Assembly: GCA_958510875.1 (NCBI GenBank)
Contig: OY294067.1
Coordinates: 247,457,736 to 247,521,735 of the forward strand
Origin: Endomychus coccineus
Lineage: Eukaryota > Arthropoda > Insecta > Coleoptera > Endomychidae
Length of the DNA: 64,000 bases
Direction: 5' to 3'
Position numbers and translations under genes: made by a program. Positions 11,910 to 22,900 of this stretch are shown piece after piece (the first letter of the stretch is position 1; the number at the start of each line of letters is the position of its first letter). The notes under the pieces are model-generated. The model did not search any database. It was not told the DNA's origin and was given only the letters and a program-made list of their open reading frames with translations.

Positions 11910-14890
11910 ATCAACTTCTAACACGAAATGTGTTTGCAGTTCACTTTGCAAAGTTGCTTCCTTTCGATTTTAAATGGAAAAAATCGGCTGTACAAATTTT
12001 GAGGACTAGATAAATAAGTTTATCTTCTAAATGTATATTTGATTGTGGATCAGTGACTTAATATTACTTTGAAATCAACAAACAACTTTGAAAAATGTGG
12101 ACACCTGAAAAAAATGTTGGATCTAATAGAAAGTTTCAGACAAGTGTCGGGTCTATTGTATTGTAAAGGAGAGTAATACAGGAATCGTAACCACAAAATG
12201 AACCGAATAGCACGTTTATCAGGAGAATTTGCTACAACAGAAAGAGCAATAAAAAAATCCTTTTTATAATTAAGTATTACGCATAACACAATGAGGTATC
12301 CAAAGTTCCTCGACTATCAAAATAACCTCATCTTGAGAGGACCCGCGCAATACGACCACATCGTCTTACTTCAGGGCGACCTGGTTTATTCAATTATCTG
12401 TTTATTATATAGTGATAGTCGGATAAATTATTAATATTATTTCATAAAATACTTTCATCGTAAGCGTTCTAATTTGGATCGATTTCGTATCAATATAATA
12501 TCAAAATACAATTATTATTTATAGAACTGAACTAATAACATTCGAAATCATTATAAAGGTTTGTAAAAGAAGTTTATGAAGCTCACAATCCAAATTTTAG
12601 ATCTTTACTACATGTTTCGAGGTTAATCACTTACACCTCATTTTCAAGTATTATAAGAAAGGCTGAAAGAAAAGTATATTATACATTTTTTGATAATATA
12701 TACTTGTTTGATGTTTAAAATTGTATATATGTGATTGTATTAATTGAATTATTTACCAAAAGCTGTTGTATATATATATTGGCCATGTTGAGGTAGAGGT
12801 AGAGGATGAAAATGTGGGTAGAGGGTGGAAATAAAGCATACATATGAAACACGACAATCCGTTAAATATAGAAATTTTTATGTGGAGAAGGTTTTATGAG
12901 TTGAGGGATGGGTTGTATTGGTAAAAAAACATTGGCAATCATATTGGTTATTCTTTGACAACAAATTAACGTATTTGACACGATGTCAAGGCATTCTGTC
13001 GCAATGCACCCGTTTAGGCCGTAAAGTGGTAAAAAAGTCCATTGGCCACTGGCAACAATAGCAAACTTTTTGCATCAGGTTAGAAACTGTGTTCGTGCAT
13101 TCTATTTACCCTACTAAATTAACTGCCCAGCTACAAGAAATTGCATCTATAAAAAACCTTGGCACTGGGTGCAAATGTATGAGAATCACATGCTCCGAAA
13201 AACGATTCGTTCAATTTTCAAAATTTGAGGTGGATGTAGCTTGGAAAAGCTTGACAATACACGATTCGGCCTGTGAGAGCTATTGTACATTGAACCTTTC
13301 TCCACCAATATACAGTAGTGTCAGGGTGTATTCATTCAGGCCCACCATATCACTCTAGCTCCTGGTCACTGAAGCAACCGAACAGTGACAGCTATCATAA
13401 CGCCATTAGATGTCATTCTTTATTTGACTAAACAACTTTAGATGTGGACAGAATACATTCCTCTTCATTGATCGATACAATTTACCGACTGTTCGTAGAA
13501 AACATATACAGCCAGCCATTGAATACAAGTGGAGAAAAGCCTCCACAGGTCATCAGGTGATACCACCTTGGTTGTTTGATAAAACTGATATTCTGGGTAA
13601 ATAAGAACATGTTCCAAGTTTCTTTCCAGAATGATGGACAGTTATGTATGTAGGTATATTACACGATATAGATTGAATTCTCTAAATTATTAAGATTAGA
13701 ACCTAAACAATATTATTAAGATTTGCATGTTCATGTTAACCGATTACCTGGTTGGTCTTGTCAGAGTTTTACATTTTTGTGAATCTGAGTCTCAGAGGGA
13801 TAGATCAAGAAAAATATATGTGATTTATATTAAAATTTTCTCCGGAATCTTATGATATAAGAATCCATCCACAATTGCCAATTGATACATTTGAAACGTT
13901 AAATTCCACTGATAAATTCGTATAACTAATGTAATTCCTGCCATTTAAGTTCAATGTGTATTGGAGAGGAATTATCATATTTTAACCGTTCGATATTATT
14001 TATCAGCTAGATGTGTGTGCAGAAACTAGAACGCTTGTCAGTTTATCATTTCTGATATTTTCATTTGGAGTGGATTTATGGAGATATTGAGATTGGCTTT
14101 AATGAATAATTCAACAATCAATAATGATTGTTATATTATTGTTCTAATGTGAACAGCTATTGAAGTTATTTGATTATTTCCTTTGTGTATGCAGATTAAT
14201 ATCTGAAGAGAAAAGTAGAGAATATGCTCGTATATTTAATATAAATAGTACACAAAAATAAAAGAAACCAGAAATGTAAAATATAAATTGTGTTGAAGTA
14301 GCACTACAGTGCAATATTATTTGAACTAAAATCAAGATGTGTGCAGAAAATAAGACAGTAAAATATTCGTATTAGTGCACAGTTCTGAGGAAGAAGGCGC
14401 TAATATTCATTGGGCAAGATCTTTAACCAAGACTTCCTTCGAATGGAAATATGCTGAGCGATGTCACCGTACGTTAATTATTTCTACTTGTACTTGGAAA
14501 TAGTCAGGATTCGGAAAAATTTCCAAGTTGAGGTGAGCTTGCCTCCTGGATAATTATATTAGCAGAAATAGGCCAACGTTAAATGATTAAATATAATAAA
14601 ATAGATAGTCCCAGTGGTATTGTTATTGTTCCAATAATTCGATGAATTCAAAGTTATTCCCAAAGATGAATTTTTAGCTTCATTCGAGAAGGTTTTATAA
14701 TTTTTTACATATTTTATCTCAACGGAAGAATGTTACCAATTTTAGCTAATGTGTAAGTTCGAAAATGTTTACAAACATTTTTATTAGAAAGTAAGATAAA
14801 ATTTTGATTTAGACACTTTTTTTCCACAAAAGTTTAGGATACTTACATATTTTAATTGATGCAATGTATTGACATATTCATCTCTGTAAT
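11910..14890. other. Unassigned stretch, no gene seen
   Basis: Short frames at 12050-12289 and 13089-13358 carry no recognised domain. A G-rich patch at 12790-12830 (gaggtagaggtagaggatg) is a minor simple repeat. No RNA gene, terminal repeats or reverse-transcriptase motif was found. Confidence 0.4.
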
Positions 14891-14899
14891 AACATTACC

Positions 14900-15545
14900 A
14901 AATGAATAAACTCTATTATTATATTCTATCCTATTGAATTTTGGGTTGGGTAGCAATTCGTCTGTTGTTCTTCTAGTAATATAAGCTTTGAGAACAGAAT
15001 CATGGAATGTTCTATTTTTGAATGCAAACATACATGAACTATGAGAATACAATGTTCGGATATTACCAATAGCTTCTGTGTGTAGAAGATTAGTGTGGAA
15101 AGATCAATGTTCCTCAAAGTATATTCTCAAGATACGGTTTTTGTATAATGTTTCGTTTTTGCAAAAATCCCTCATACATCACTCCCCACACCATAATACC
15201 ACAATGGAGGAGTAATGTACATAGTGTAGCTTTCTCGATTAGAACTGCCTTGGCTGGTAAAATTTGTGCATGATTGTTCCGTTTTAGATTTTTGTCAATT
15301 ATTATGCCTCAATATTCAACCTCGTTCGCATCTTCAATGCCTTCTTTTATAACTGGAACTATAATACTAGAAAAATTAGGCCTATTTGTTCCTGTTATGG
15401 GGAAAGCAAGATACTCAGTCTTACTAGCTGCCCCATGCGCAGCTGAATCGCATTTTCGATCTCAGACCATGTGTTTTCAATGAAAATAGCAACCGGAGCA
15501 GCGTAAGTTATAATGCTTGCTTTAAATTTCATACACAGTTATATA
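14900..15545 (-). pseudogene. LINE reverse-transcriptase C-terminal relic
   Basis: Minus-strand translation, reading from 15540 down to 14900 in shifting frames, gives the region that follows the YADD box in non-LTR reverse transcriptases: an LSPITGTNRPNFSSII block, VEYxGIIIDKNLKRNNHA (the usual YLGI.iD..L.W..H motif) near 15300, then LLLHCGIMVWGVMYEGFLQK near 15200-15160 (the familiar Y.s.L.YGi..WG block) and a degenerate tail. Stops and frameshifts interrupt it. The order of motifs makes a LINE assignment reasonable, but the clade is uncertain. Confidence 0.6.
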
Positions 15546-15549
15546 AGAA

Positions 15550-16540
15550 TTGGACCATGAACCATCCTTGAGTAACCCCCATTTTCACATTCGTTGTTTC
15601 ACATACTGTATCATTTATTCAAACGCACTGTTAGTGATCAGTTGAATAACTGCAAAAGGCATCTAACACTGAACCACGAATACCATAACCTTAAGAAGTA
15701 AGACTTAACTAATGGTTTTAAATATATTTGCCAAGTCTTTGCATATGTACATGTATTCCATAAACTAAGCATTAGAGAAGGATAAACAATCATACTTGCA
15801 TATTGCAATATAATGACAAATGCTCCATTCAATGCAACCTATCAATCATAAAAACAAAAGATGATCAAATGTTGAACTTTCCCATCAAAAACTGTTGTTG
15901 CCATCTGAATACATTCAGTTGCAAGGAGGAGAACTTATTTCCATGTCAATTGACGTTATAATATTATTTTCTGAAGTTACCTGATTTCAATTCGAAGTAT
16001 TACGATGATCAAAATATGCACCTATTCGAAAACAGTTTAAAAAACTTAAATCCGATCAGTTCTCTAATAGGAATGATAAAAGTTTCCTAATATTAATTCT
16101 TCAGCATATATAATGATTATATCAACAGCACGAAAAAATGAGTTGATCAACTTGATTGCTTCATATCTATTACACATAGTATGAATTGGATTGGATTGCA
16201 TCCATAACAATAATAACTAGAGAATCTGAAAATAGACGAAACTTATTTCAAACCACAATGTAAGCTTTCACATTTTGTATTCCATGCTAAAGATCAAACT
16301 GAAACGAACAGAATATCAGGAGTTCATTACTTAACATGATGAGATTATAATGGTTTATATTTTGTCGCGCCGATCGTAATTTTTTAATTAGAGATGAATG
16401 AGATTAAATTGAAACTTAGGTTCCCATTTTTCAGATACAGGATAATCATTTTCATCTTCGGAAAATATTAAAATATTACATAATCAGCATTTATGTTTGA
16501 AATTTTATTTTAGAATTATAAAATCGATAGACGTTTATAA
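15550..16540. other. AT-rich stretch, no gene seen
   Basis: Nothing recognisable apart from chance frames (15638-15832). The unit lies between the LINE relic and the large foldback element. Confidence 0.4.
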
Positions 16541-16547
16541 GGGTATT

Positions 16548-18896
16548 AGGCCAGTACAAATAGTATTTGAACAACAACAAAATTCGTTACAGCAATCTGA
16601 CAGCGGGATATTGTAGAACGAGATATTGTTAAAGAGAGAGAAATAAATCGAACCGACAGCTACTATCCGGGGTGGAATGGGGTGAGTTCTTAGGGGTTGA
16701 AAACAGTTTTTCGTGATTTCTGGCTGAACCATGCATTCTGTCAAAAAAAGTTGAATGTAAAAGTTGTAGGGAATAAAAAGATGTACAGCTTTTGTGATAA
16801 CCATTTTTACCCTAACCCCAAAATTTTTCGACAAAAATGCGAAAAACCAATTTTTCGATTTTTAATTTTTTTCTTTGGTAAATAAAACTTTATGAAGCTC
16901 AAACTTTGCCGAAAGATACCTCTATTCTTTGCAAAAAGGCAGTAATTTTTTCGGAAAAAAATATTTGGAGGTTGCTTATAAATTTAATTAAAAAAAAAAC
17001 AATTTTTCAACTGCGAGTCCTCTCAAAACTACGCTTTCTACAGAGTTCTGTTTCGGCTCACTCACTCGTTGTTACGTCTACTTTCGATAAGCGTTGAAAA
17101 AAAGGTATACTGCAATGGAAAAAATGGCGGGAAAATTGAAAAAACTGAAAAATCGCTTTTTTCGAGGTAATTTGCATATTTATCATTGAATAATTGTTAT
17201 TAATTAATAAAATCATTTTAATTCTTTTATGTTTATGAAAACTATAATACTATTTCTTCAATTATTGCACAGATCCTGTTTTGATATGATGTCATGCATG
17301 TCTAAGACAGCAGATTATATCTGCTATATCCGCATATTCGTAATCGCAAGATACGAATATGAGAAATTTAAGGAGCAGTTTTCGAAGCAAAAGACAGCAT
17401 GCGAACACAACCAGAGCGCTTCTCAGCCAATGAGAGGTCGAGACGGCATATACTACAGTCGTATCAACTTATGTTCAAATTGTTTTAATTTAGAAAATTG
17501 CTCAAATGCTGAACTTCCACAAATTTTCATACACGAAAGTGACTCGGAAGAAATGGAAACAGATCAATGTACTATAACTGAAACAGTACTGAATGAAACT
17601 TTAAAAAACAATGGAGAATCGTTCAGTTTTGTTGAATTGGACGAAGAAGAAGTACAACGCCCTGCAAAGAAAGCAAAATTAGAGAAAAATACATCTATGG
17701 GGATGCATACTTTTTTCAATTCAGTTTTTTAAGCATGTTCAAAATAATATTTGATTTTTTTTACCGCATTTATGAATTTCTTGTTGTTAATATTTACTAC
17801 CTAAAAACAGGAGGGATCTGCTCCAATTTTTCCACGATGTACTATTTCTTATAGAATTTTTTTGTATATAAATACTTGCAATATAAACTTGTTCGATGCA
17901 ACATGCAAATACTGTTTTATCATTGAAAACCGCTCTACAAAACCCGTATATATCATTGTAGATCTACTACATTACCTATTGTATGATTATATTTCGTTTA
18001 GTAAACTAATTAGTTTCGAGTAAAAGAATGAAATTGTTCTTAATTGCAAATTGTGAATGTGTATGTGTATGTGTATGTTTTGTCTGATAGTAACAATCCC
18101 ATGTACGACGATCGTAGAAATCATATATTCGTATCCTGCGATTACGAAGATACAAATATAGCAGATATAATTTGCTCTCTTAGACATGCATGACATCATA
18201 TCAAAACTTGATCCATACAGTAATTGAAGAAATAATATTATAGTTTCCATAAACATAAAAAAATTAAAATGATTTTATTAATTAATAACAATTATTCAAT
18301 GATAAATATGCAAATTACGGTTTTTTCAATCTCCCCGCCATTTGTTCATTGCAATTTTTACCGTTCATCTAAAGTAGATGAAACAAAGAGTAATGAGCCA
18401 GAACAGAACTCTGTAGGAGGCGTAGTTTTGAGAGGAAAGTTAAAAATTGTTTTTTTTTTAATTAAATTTATCTATTTCCCTCCGAAGAAATAACTGCCCT
18501 TTCGCAATGAATAGAGGTATCTTGCCAAAGTTTGAGCTTCATAAAGTCTTATTTCTCAAAGAAAAAAATTAAAAACCGAAAAATTGGTTTTTCACATTTT
18601 TGTCGAAAAATTTTGAGGTTAGGGTAAAAATGGTAAGTACAAAAGTTGTAGATCTTTTTATTCCATAAAACTTTTATATTCAACTTTTTTTGATAGGATG
18701 CACGGCTTAGCCAGAAATCACGAAAAACTGTTTTCAACCCCTCAAAACACACCCCATTCCATCCCGGATAGCAGCTCTCGGTTCGATTTATTTCTCCCTC
18801 TTTCATAATATCTTGTTCTAAAATATCCCACTGTTAGATTGCTGTAACGAATTATTTTTTTTATTTCTAATATTTTCTCATATTAGTACTGGCCTA
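16548..18896. mobile_element. Foldback DNA element with ~800-bp inverted arms
   Basis: The left arm (16548-17362) and right arm (18128-18896) are inverted copies with moderate divergence and small indels. Termini read TAGGCCAGTAC on both ends, and a 3-bp direct repeat TAT can be read immediately outside (left gggTAT, right TATcagg). The arms share long blocks, for example aaatcgaaccgacagctgc-like near 16649 and its complement near 18780. The 765-bp centre holds the end of an ORF. The long arms, short possible target duplication and central coding piece indicate a DNA transposon of foldback form; the superfamily is not determined. Confidence 0.8.
17229..17732 (+). CDS. Unrecognised 167-residue ORF inside the foldback element
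   Basis: The frame starts in the left inverted arm (MFMKTIILFLQLLHRS) and runs through the centre to a stop at 17732. The arm-encoded part ends about residue 44. The central part has a CSNCFNLENCSN cysteine cluster (about residues 78-89), an acidic SDSEEMETDQ region (about 101-110), another acidic patch before a nuclear-localisation-like RPAKKAKLEK (about 144-153) and the tail HTFFNSVF. I do not recognise the family. It may be the last exon of the element's transposase or an accessory protein, and the methionine start in the arm may be accidental. The right arm encodes the same first 44 residues on the other strand. Confidence 0.4.
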   Translation: MFMKTIILFLQLLHRSCFDMMSCMSKTADYICYIRIFVIARYEYEKFKEQFSKQKTACEHNQSASQPMRGRDGIYYSRINLCSNCFNLENCSNAELPQIFIHESDSEEMETDQCTITETVLNETLKNNGESFSFVELDEEEVQRPAKKAKLEKNTSMGMHTFFNSVF

Positions 18897-18994
18897 TATC
18901 AGGAATCTCGGTAATGAAATTAGTGGCTTCTGTAAGTCGGAAAAATATGAAAATATTTCAGAGCCTAACAAGACTCTGTCCCCCCCCCCGTTTT

Positions 18995-19490
18995 CGAGGA
19001 TGTTGAACACGATGGTGGTGGTTTGAACTCTTTCTGAGTAGACCGTCACCCCCAAACGGCCGAAAACAACCCCCAAAAAGGGTGAAATGCGGATATACCG
19101 ACATATTCCGAGGAAAATCACGTCATCTCCCGTTTTCGAGGATGCTGAACACAATGCCGGTACTTTGGAATTCCTACGAGTCAACCCACCCCTTAAATCA
19201 CCAAAAACAACCCCCGAAAGGGGTGAAACTCGGATATACCGACATATTCCGAGAAAAACTGCGTCACCTCCCATTTTCGAGGATGCTGAACACGATGCCG
19301 TTACTTTGGGATTTCTCCGAGTCAACCCCACCCTTTAAACGGCAAAAAATGACCCCTGAAAGGGGTGAAACTCGGATATACCGACATATTCCGAGAAAAA
19401 CTGCGTCACCTCCCGTTTTCGAGGATGCTGAACACGATGGTGATTCTGGATCTTCTCCCCGAAGCAAACTAACCGCTGAAACGGACAACA
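18995..19490. repeat. 141-142-bp tandem repeats, about 3.5 units
   Basis: The phrase ggtgaaactcggatatacc starts at 19081, 19222 and 19364, giving periods of 141 and 142 bases. Each unit also contains cgttttcgaggatgctgaac and a cccgaaaggggtgaaa hairpin. A further inverted partial unit lies at 22165-22320, at the other end of the element. Subterminal repeats of this kind usually bind the transposase; that role here is inference. Overlapping short frames on both strands are shadows of the repeat. Confidence 0.9.
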
Positions 19491-19913
19491 ACTACCCCTT
19501 TGATACCCTGAATTTATGAAGTGGATAAGAAAAATTCGATAAGAGAAAATGTATAACAAATCATTGAATACACACCGGATGATGTTTCCACATTTGTTGA
19601 CCCTGAAAAATAGGTGTATACATCGTGTCTGGCTAGGTTATTTGGTGGTTTTTAGGTGAGAAAATCTCCTGTATGGAATCAGTGGTACAATTTTACATAT
19701 TTTATTTTATTAAATCATAAACATTCTTATTTCACGCGTACAATTACTTATTAACTATATATACAAATATAAAACTGTTTCATTGACGCATATAACTACA
19801 TATCCACTATATATCCATATAAAACATTATTATTGACGCATACAATTTCATTCATTATGGGTAAATATAAAACATCGTTATAAAATCCATTTTCATTAAA
19901 TAAAATGATCCGC

Positions 19914-20285
19914 TCAATATAATCTACGTCGCTTACAAGTGGAATTACAGGGTTCGAATATCTCGTAGTGAACGTTACATCCTTCAATTTCACAGTTTTC
20001 GTCCCCAGTTTCGGTATCAGATCCGCTAATTTGAGTTCCAGGAATCAAATTCATTAACATAATGTCATTATCGGTATCATTATCTTCAGTTTCAGGGATG
20101 TCAAGTTCGTCTTCTACGATAGTATTTTGACAATCCCGCCCGTGACAACCGGTGCAAAAATCTGTACATGGTAACCCTAATTTTACGCAAGTACATCTTT
20201 TTGAACACCCGGTTTTACAAGAACAATGATATTCTGCTCTAAAAAAAACTCGGTAGTAGATCTTTGTTTGAAAATTTCGGTTCAA
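19914..20285 (-). pseudogene. Cysteine-rich CXC-like domain coding fragment
   Basis: The minus-strand frame of up to 123 codons has a dense cysteine array at about residues 20-53: YHCSCKTGCSKRCTCV, LGLPCTDFC, CHGRDCQN. The spacing C-x-C-x3-C-x3-C-x-C-x6-C-x3-C-x2-C resembles the tesmin/TSO1-type CXC domain, which binds metal and DNA. An acidic tail (VEDELDIPETEDNDTDND) follows. Similar cysteine tails occur at the C-termini of repeat-associated proteins in arthropods, so this is probably the C-terminal remnant of the element's own protein. No upstream coding part is present: the truncated LINE follows directly, so the gene is broken. The exact family is unknown. Confidence 0.55.
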
Positions 20286-20339
20286 GACATTGGTTGCGCT
20301 CTACCCATCCTCAGTCTGTTGGATTGAGTTCTCTTCCTA

Positions 20340-22053
20340 ACCAGCACTGACATTGCCAAAAACTTTCAAAGATTTGAGGCCTATTAGTATACTTCCGACC
20401 TTATCTAAGGTTCTGGAAAAAATTATAAGTATGCAGCTTAGCACCCATTTGATTAAATATGATATACTTCCAACTAATCAATCAGGTTTTCGAAAGAATT
20501 TTAGCTGCACATCGGCACTTCCAAACGTTGTGGATGATATTTTGGAAGCTACAGATCGTGGTATGGTAACTGTATTGGTTTTGTTGGATTTCACCAAGGC
20601 TTTCGATACCATCTGCCATGAACTATTATGTGCCATACTCCATCACATAGGACTTGATGAAAACTTGGTTGAATTGGTTAAGAATTATTTAACGGGAAGA
20701 ACTCAAAAAGTTAAGCTCGATGATCAAATCTCTACATCACAAAGCGTTGCCGCAGGAGTTCCCCAAGGATCTATTATAGGGCCAATGCTTTTCACCATAT
20801 ATACCTGCATGTTTCAGAGCTACATAGAACACTGCAAATCACACAGATACGCAGATGACACGCAAATGTACCTTTCTTTCTACCTTAAGCAACTGAATTC
20901 AGCAATTTCTAATATCAACTCTGACCTGGCTTCCGTCGACTCTATGGCAAGAAAACACAGCTTATTTTTAAATCCTTCCAAATGTAAAATTATAATATTC
21001 AGTCGAAAACCAGATGTAAACAATTTAAAAGCGCAACAATTTAATATACACATTAATAATATAGAAATCCCCATAGTAGATCACTCAAAAAATCTTGGTT
21101 TAATTTTAGATAATACTTTTAGATATAAATTACAAGTTTCACATTACGTTAGAAATTCAGTAATGGCTTTAAAATTGCTATATCCGCTTAGAAATTATTT
21201 TCCAATCAATATCAAAACTATGCGCTGTGAAAGTTTGGTCTTGTCACATTTCAATTACTGTTCTCCGGTTTATTCACATGGCTTAGATAGTGTTAATCAT
21301 AATAGAATTCAAAAAATACAAAACTCATGCATAAGGTATGTGTTCGGAATAAGAAAATATCAACATGTAACTCACAAATTGAAAGAGCTAGGCTGGCTTA
21401 ATATGAAGAATCGTTTCTTATTGCAGTCTAATTGTTTATATCATAATATTATTCTAAATGAAACACCACCGTATTTATTTAAAAAAATTTGCTTCAGAAC
21501 TGACGTGCATCATCTTAATCTAAGACATAAAAGTACTATTACTCCACCTCTACATTATACTTCACTATACCAGCAATCATTTACTTACTGCATATCCAAA
21601 TTTTATAATGAACTTCCCATTCAGATTAAAAATTGTACATATCCCCATTTTGAAAAACAAGTCTTCGAGCATTACTTTAAACAACAACTTTCAACAATTT
21701 TCCTCTCTTCTTTTTGGCGCAGAAAAAGGATAAAAGATTAAAAGTTTTGAAAATAAAACACTAATTATGTTTCAGTTAATATGTTATAGAATTTAGATTA
21801 AGCTTAACTTAGGCAACCTTTTACTATTTATATATGTAGTATGTAACACAAGGTTTAAGTGGTAGAACGAGGGATAGGAAACTATCTGCTTGAACTTCAC
21901 CTTGAGATTTTTGAATTGTATACATTCTTATTCTTTCTTGTTATTATTTCTTATTTTTCTGCTCTGGTTTCGTAAGTAGATTTATGTAAATTTACTACAA
22001 GTAACAATTTCAAAAATAAAGCTATGTTATTATTATTATTATTATCATTATTA
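20340..22053 (+). mobile_element. 5'-truncated LINE with (TTA)n tail
   Basis: The insert starts within the reverse transcriptase, has about 280 bases of 3' untranslated sequence, and ends aataaagctatgttattatt in a (TTA)n run (22023-22053). 5' truncation and a short-repeat tail are typical of non-LTR retrotransposon insertion, and a tail of this kind is common in the CR1/L2/Daphne/Crack group. It interrupts the DNA element at 18.9-22.4 kb, so it is younger than that element. The target duplication was not resolved. Confidence 0.8.
20353..21741 (+). CDS. LINE reverse transcriptase, N-terminally truncated
   Basis: The single open frame of 462 residues has every core reverse-transcriptase box: FKDLRPISILP (about 5-15), LLDFTKAFDTICH (77-89, catalytic Asp 79), AGVPQGSIIGPMLF (134-147) and RYADDTQMY (165-173, both catalytic Asp intact). 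Then come the KNLGLILDNTF and NRIQKIQNSCIRYVF blocks of the C-terminal region, ending in a basic tail. The absence of internal stops suggests a fairly recent insertion. The endonuclease and ORF1 expected upstream are missing, so the copy cannot move alone. The start is set by truncation; the first codon read is a TTG, so no genuine initiator is implied. The clade call (CR1/L2/Daphne-like) is tentative. Confidence 0.85.
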   Translation: MPKTFKDLRPISILPTLSKVLEKIISMQLSTHLIKYDILPTNQSGFRKNFSCTSALPNVVDDILEATDRGMVTVLVLLDFTKAFDTICHELLCAILHHIGLDENLVELVKNYLTGRTQKVKLDDQISTSQSVAAGVPQGSIIGPMLFTIYTCMFQSYIEHCKSHRYADDTQMYLSFYLKQLNSAISNINSDLASVDSMARKHSLFLNPSKCKIIIFSRKPDVNNLKAQQFNIHINNIEIPIVDHSKNLGLILDNTFRYKLQVSHYVRNSVMALKLLYPLRNYFPINIKTMRCESLVLSHFNYCSPVYSHGLDSVNHNRIQKIQNSCIRYVFGIRKYQHVTHKLKELGWLNMKNRFLLQSNCLYHNIILNETPPYLFKKICFRTDVHHLNLRHKSTITPPLHYTSLYQQSFTYCISKFYNELPIQIKNCTYPHFEKQVFEHYFKQQLSTIFLSSFWRRKRIKD

Positions 22054-22164
22054 TACACTCGTAATGCGTGCTGTCTTACCGAGTCTTCAGTGGGAGGAAA
22101 CGAACAAATATTCATGTCTCTGGGCCTTGTGCGCATATATTCATATCGAATAGAAAAAATAGAG

Positions 22165-22320
22165 GTGACGCAGTTTTTCTCGGAATATGTCGGTATATCC
22201 GAGTTTCACCCCTTTCGGGGGTTGTTTTTTCCCGTTTAAGGGGTGGGGTTGACTCGGAGAAATTCCAAAGTACCGCCATCGTGTTCAGCATCCTCTAAAA
22301 CGGGGGAGGGACAGAGTCTC
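22165..22320 (-). repeat. Right-end inverted unit of the 141-bp repeat
   Basis: The sequence tttctcggaatatgtcggta, then a gtttcacccctttcgggg hairpin and tcgtgttcagcatcctct, is the reverse complement of the left-end units at 19.0-19.5 kb. It forms the right subterminal region of the element. Confidence 0.9.
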
Positions 22321-22439
22321 GTTAGGCTCTGAAATATTTGCTTTTTTCGGCCTTTTTTCCGACTCACAGAAGCCACTAAATCTAAAACAAACAAGTACAT
22401 GTTTATAGTAGCAACTTTTTCACTAACAGAATATTTTTC

Positions 22440-22560
22440 ATTCTCAAGCCCGAGACCTGCCGGACTTCCTACCAGACTTCATTTTCTTATCGAACATCGA
22501 AGTTGTGTAACTCTACCTAGTGAGATTTTTCCATATGCCTATAACCTCCAAGTCGAGAAA
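22440..22560 (+). repeat. Dispersed repeat R1, copy 1
   Basis: Shares about 120 diverged bases with 44325-44460 (same strand) and with 27480-27605 (opposite strand). Common blocks are cgagacctg, then ttatcgaac-gaagttg, gcctagtgagatttttcc and ctataacctcc. It lies between the 18.9-22.4 kb element and a PLE-B terminus. In the other two places it is close to LINE pieces, so it may be a LINE segment. Confidence 0.5.
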
Positions 22561-22639
22561 AATTCGAATGCCTAGCTCCTCTCTCTCAACACTCCACAGT
22601 TAGCTCACACCATGTTCCTCGAACATTATAGGTTTCCCC

Positions 22640-22900
22640 CTCGTTTAGTCAGAGTATAAAACAGAGCCAACTATACTATTTGGTCTATGATGAAGAAACA
22701 ATCACCATTATCTACTAAATATATCATTAAAGTTATGAGGATCTTTCAGCTAGCAAGTAAATGTTTACTCTAATGATGGCTACTTGGTAGCTGAAAGGTC
22801 CCAATAGTTTTTTCAGTGAATAAGGGTGATGGTTTCTTATTTATAGTCTTATAGTATATCCAAAGTGTGAGCTCTTTTATGGTTCTATTGAATGGAACTA
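22640..22900 (+). mobile_element. PLE family B solo inverted terminus
   Basis: The left arm (aagaaacaatcaccattatc, 22693) is the inverted counterpart of the right arm, which ends near 22845 (gggtgatggtttctt) and continues in the family B tail (gtgagctcttttat). The right arm carries taatgatggctacttggtag and ctgaaagg, the family B version of the hammerhead-like hairpin. No coding sequence remains between the arms. Confidence 0.7.

Larger units (their letters stand above)
18921..22378. mobile_element. DNA element with subterminal 141-bp repeats, carrying a LINE
   Basis: Inverted termini TAGTGGCTTCTGTAAGTCGG (left, 18921) and its near-complement at 22360-22378 continue inward through aatatttcagagcctaac and the poly-C block, giving an imperfect terminal repeat of roughly 100 bases. 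A 3-bp direct repeat AAT flanks both ends. Inside lie left subterminal tandem repeats (18995-19490), a minus-strand cysteine-rich coding fragment (19914-20285), a truncated LINE (about 20340-22053) and a single inverted repeat unit at 22165-22320. It begins only about 24 bp after the end of the preceding foldback element. Confidence 0.75.

Noticed and set aside
16535..16834. 99-codon minus-strand frame
   Set aside because: Falls in the inverted arm of the foldback element; the other arm breaks it.
19082..19519. Overlapping frames of up to 145 codons on both strands
   Set aside because: They lie wholly in the 141-bp tandem repeats; the open frames follow from repeat period 141 being a multiple of three, and no protein motif appears.
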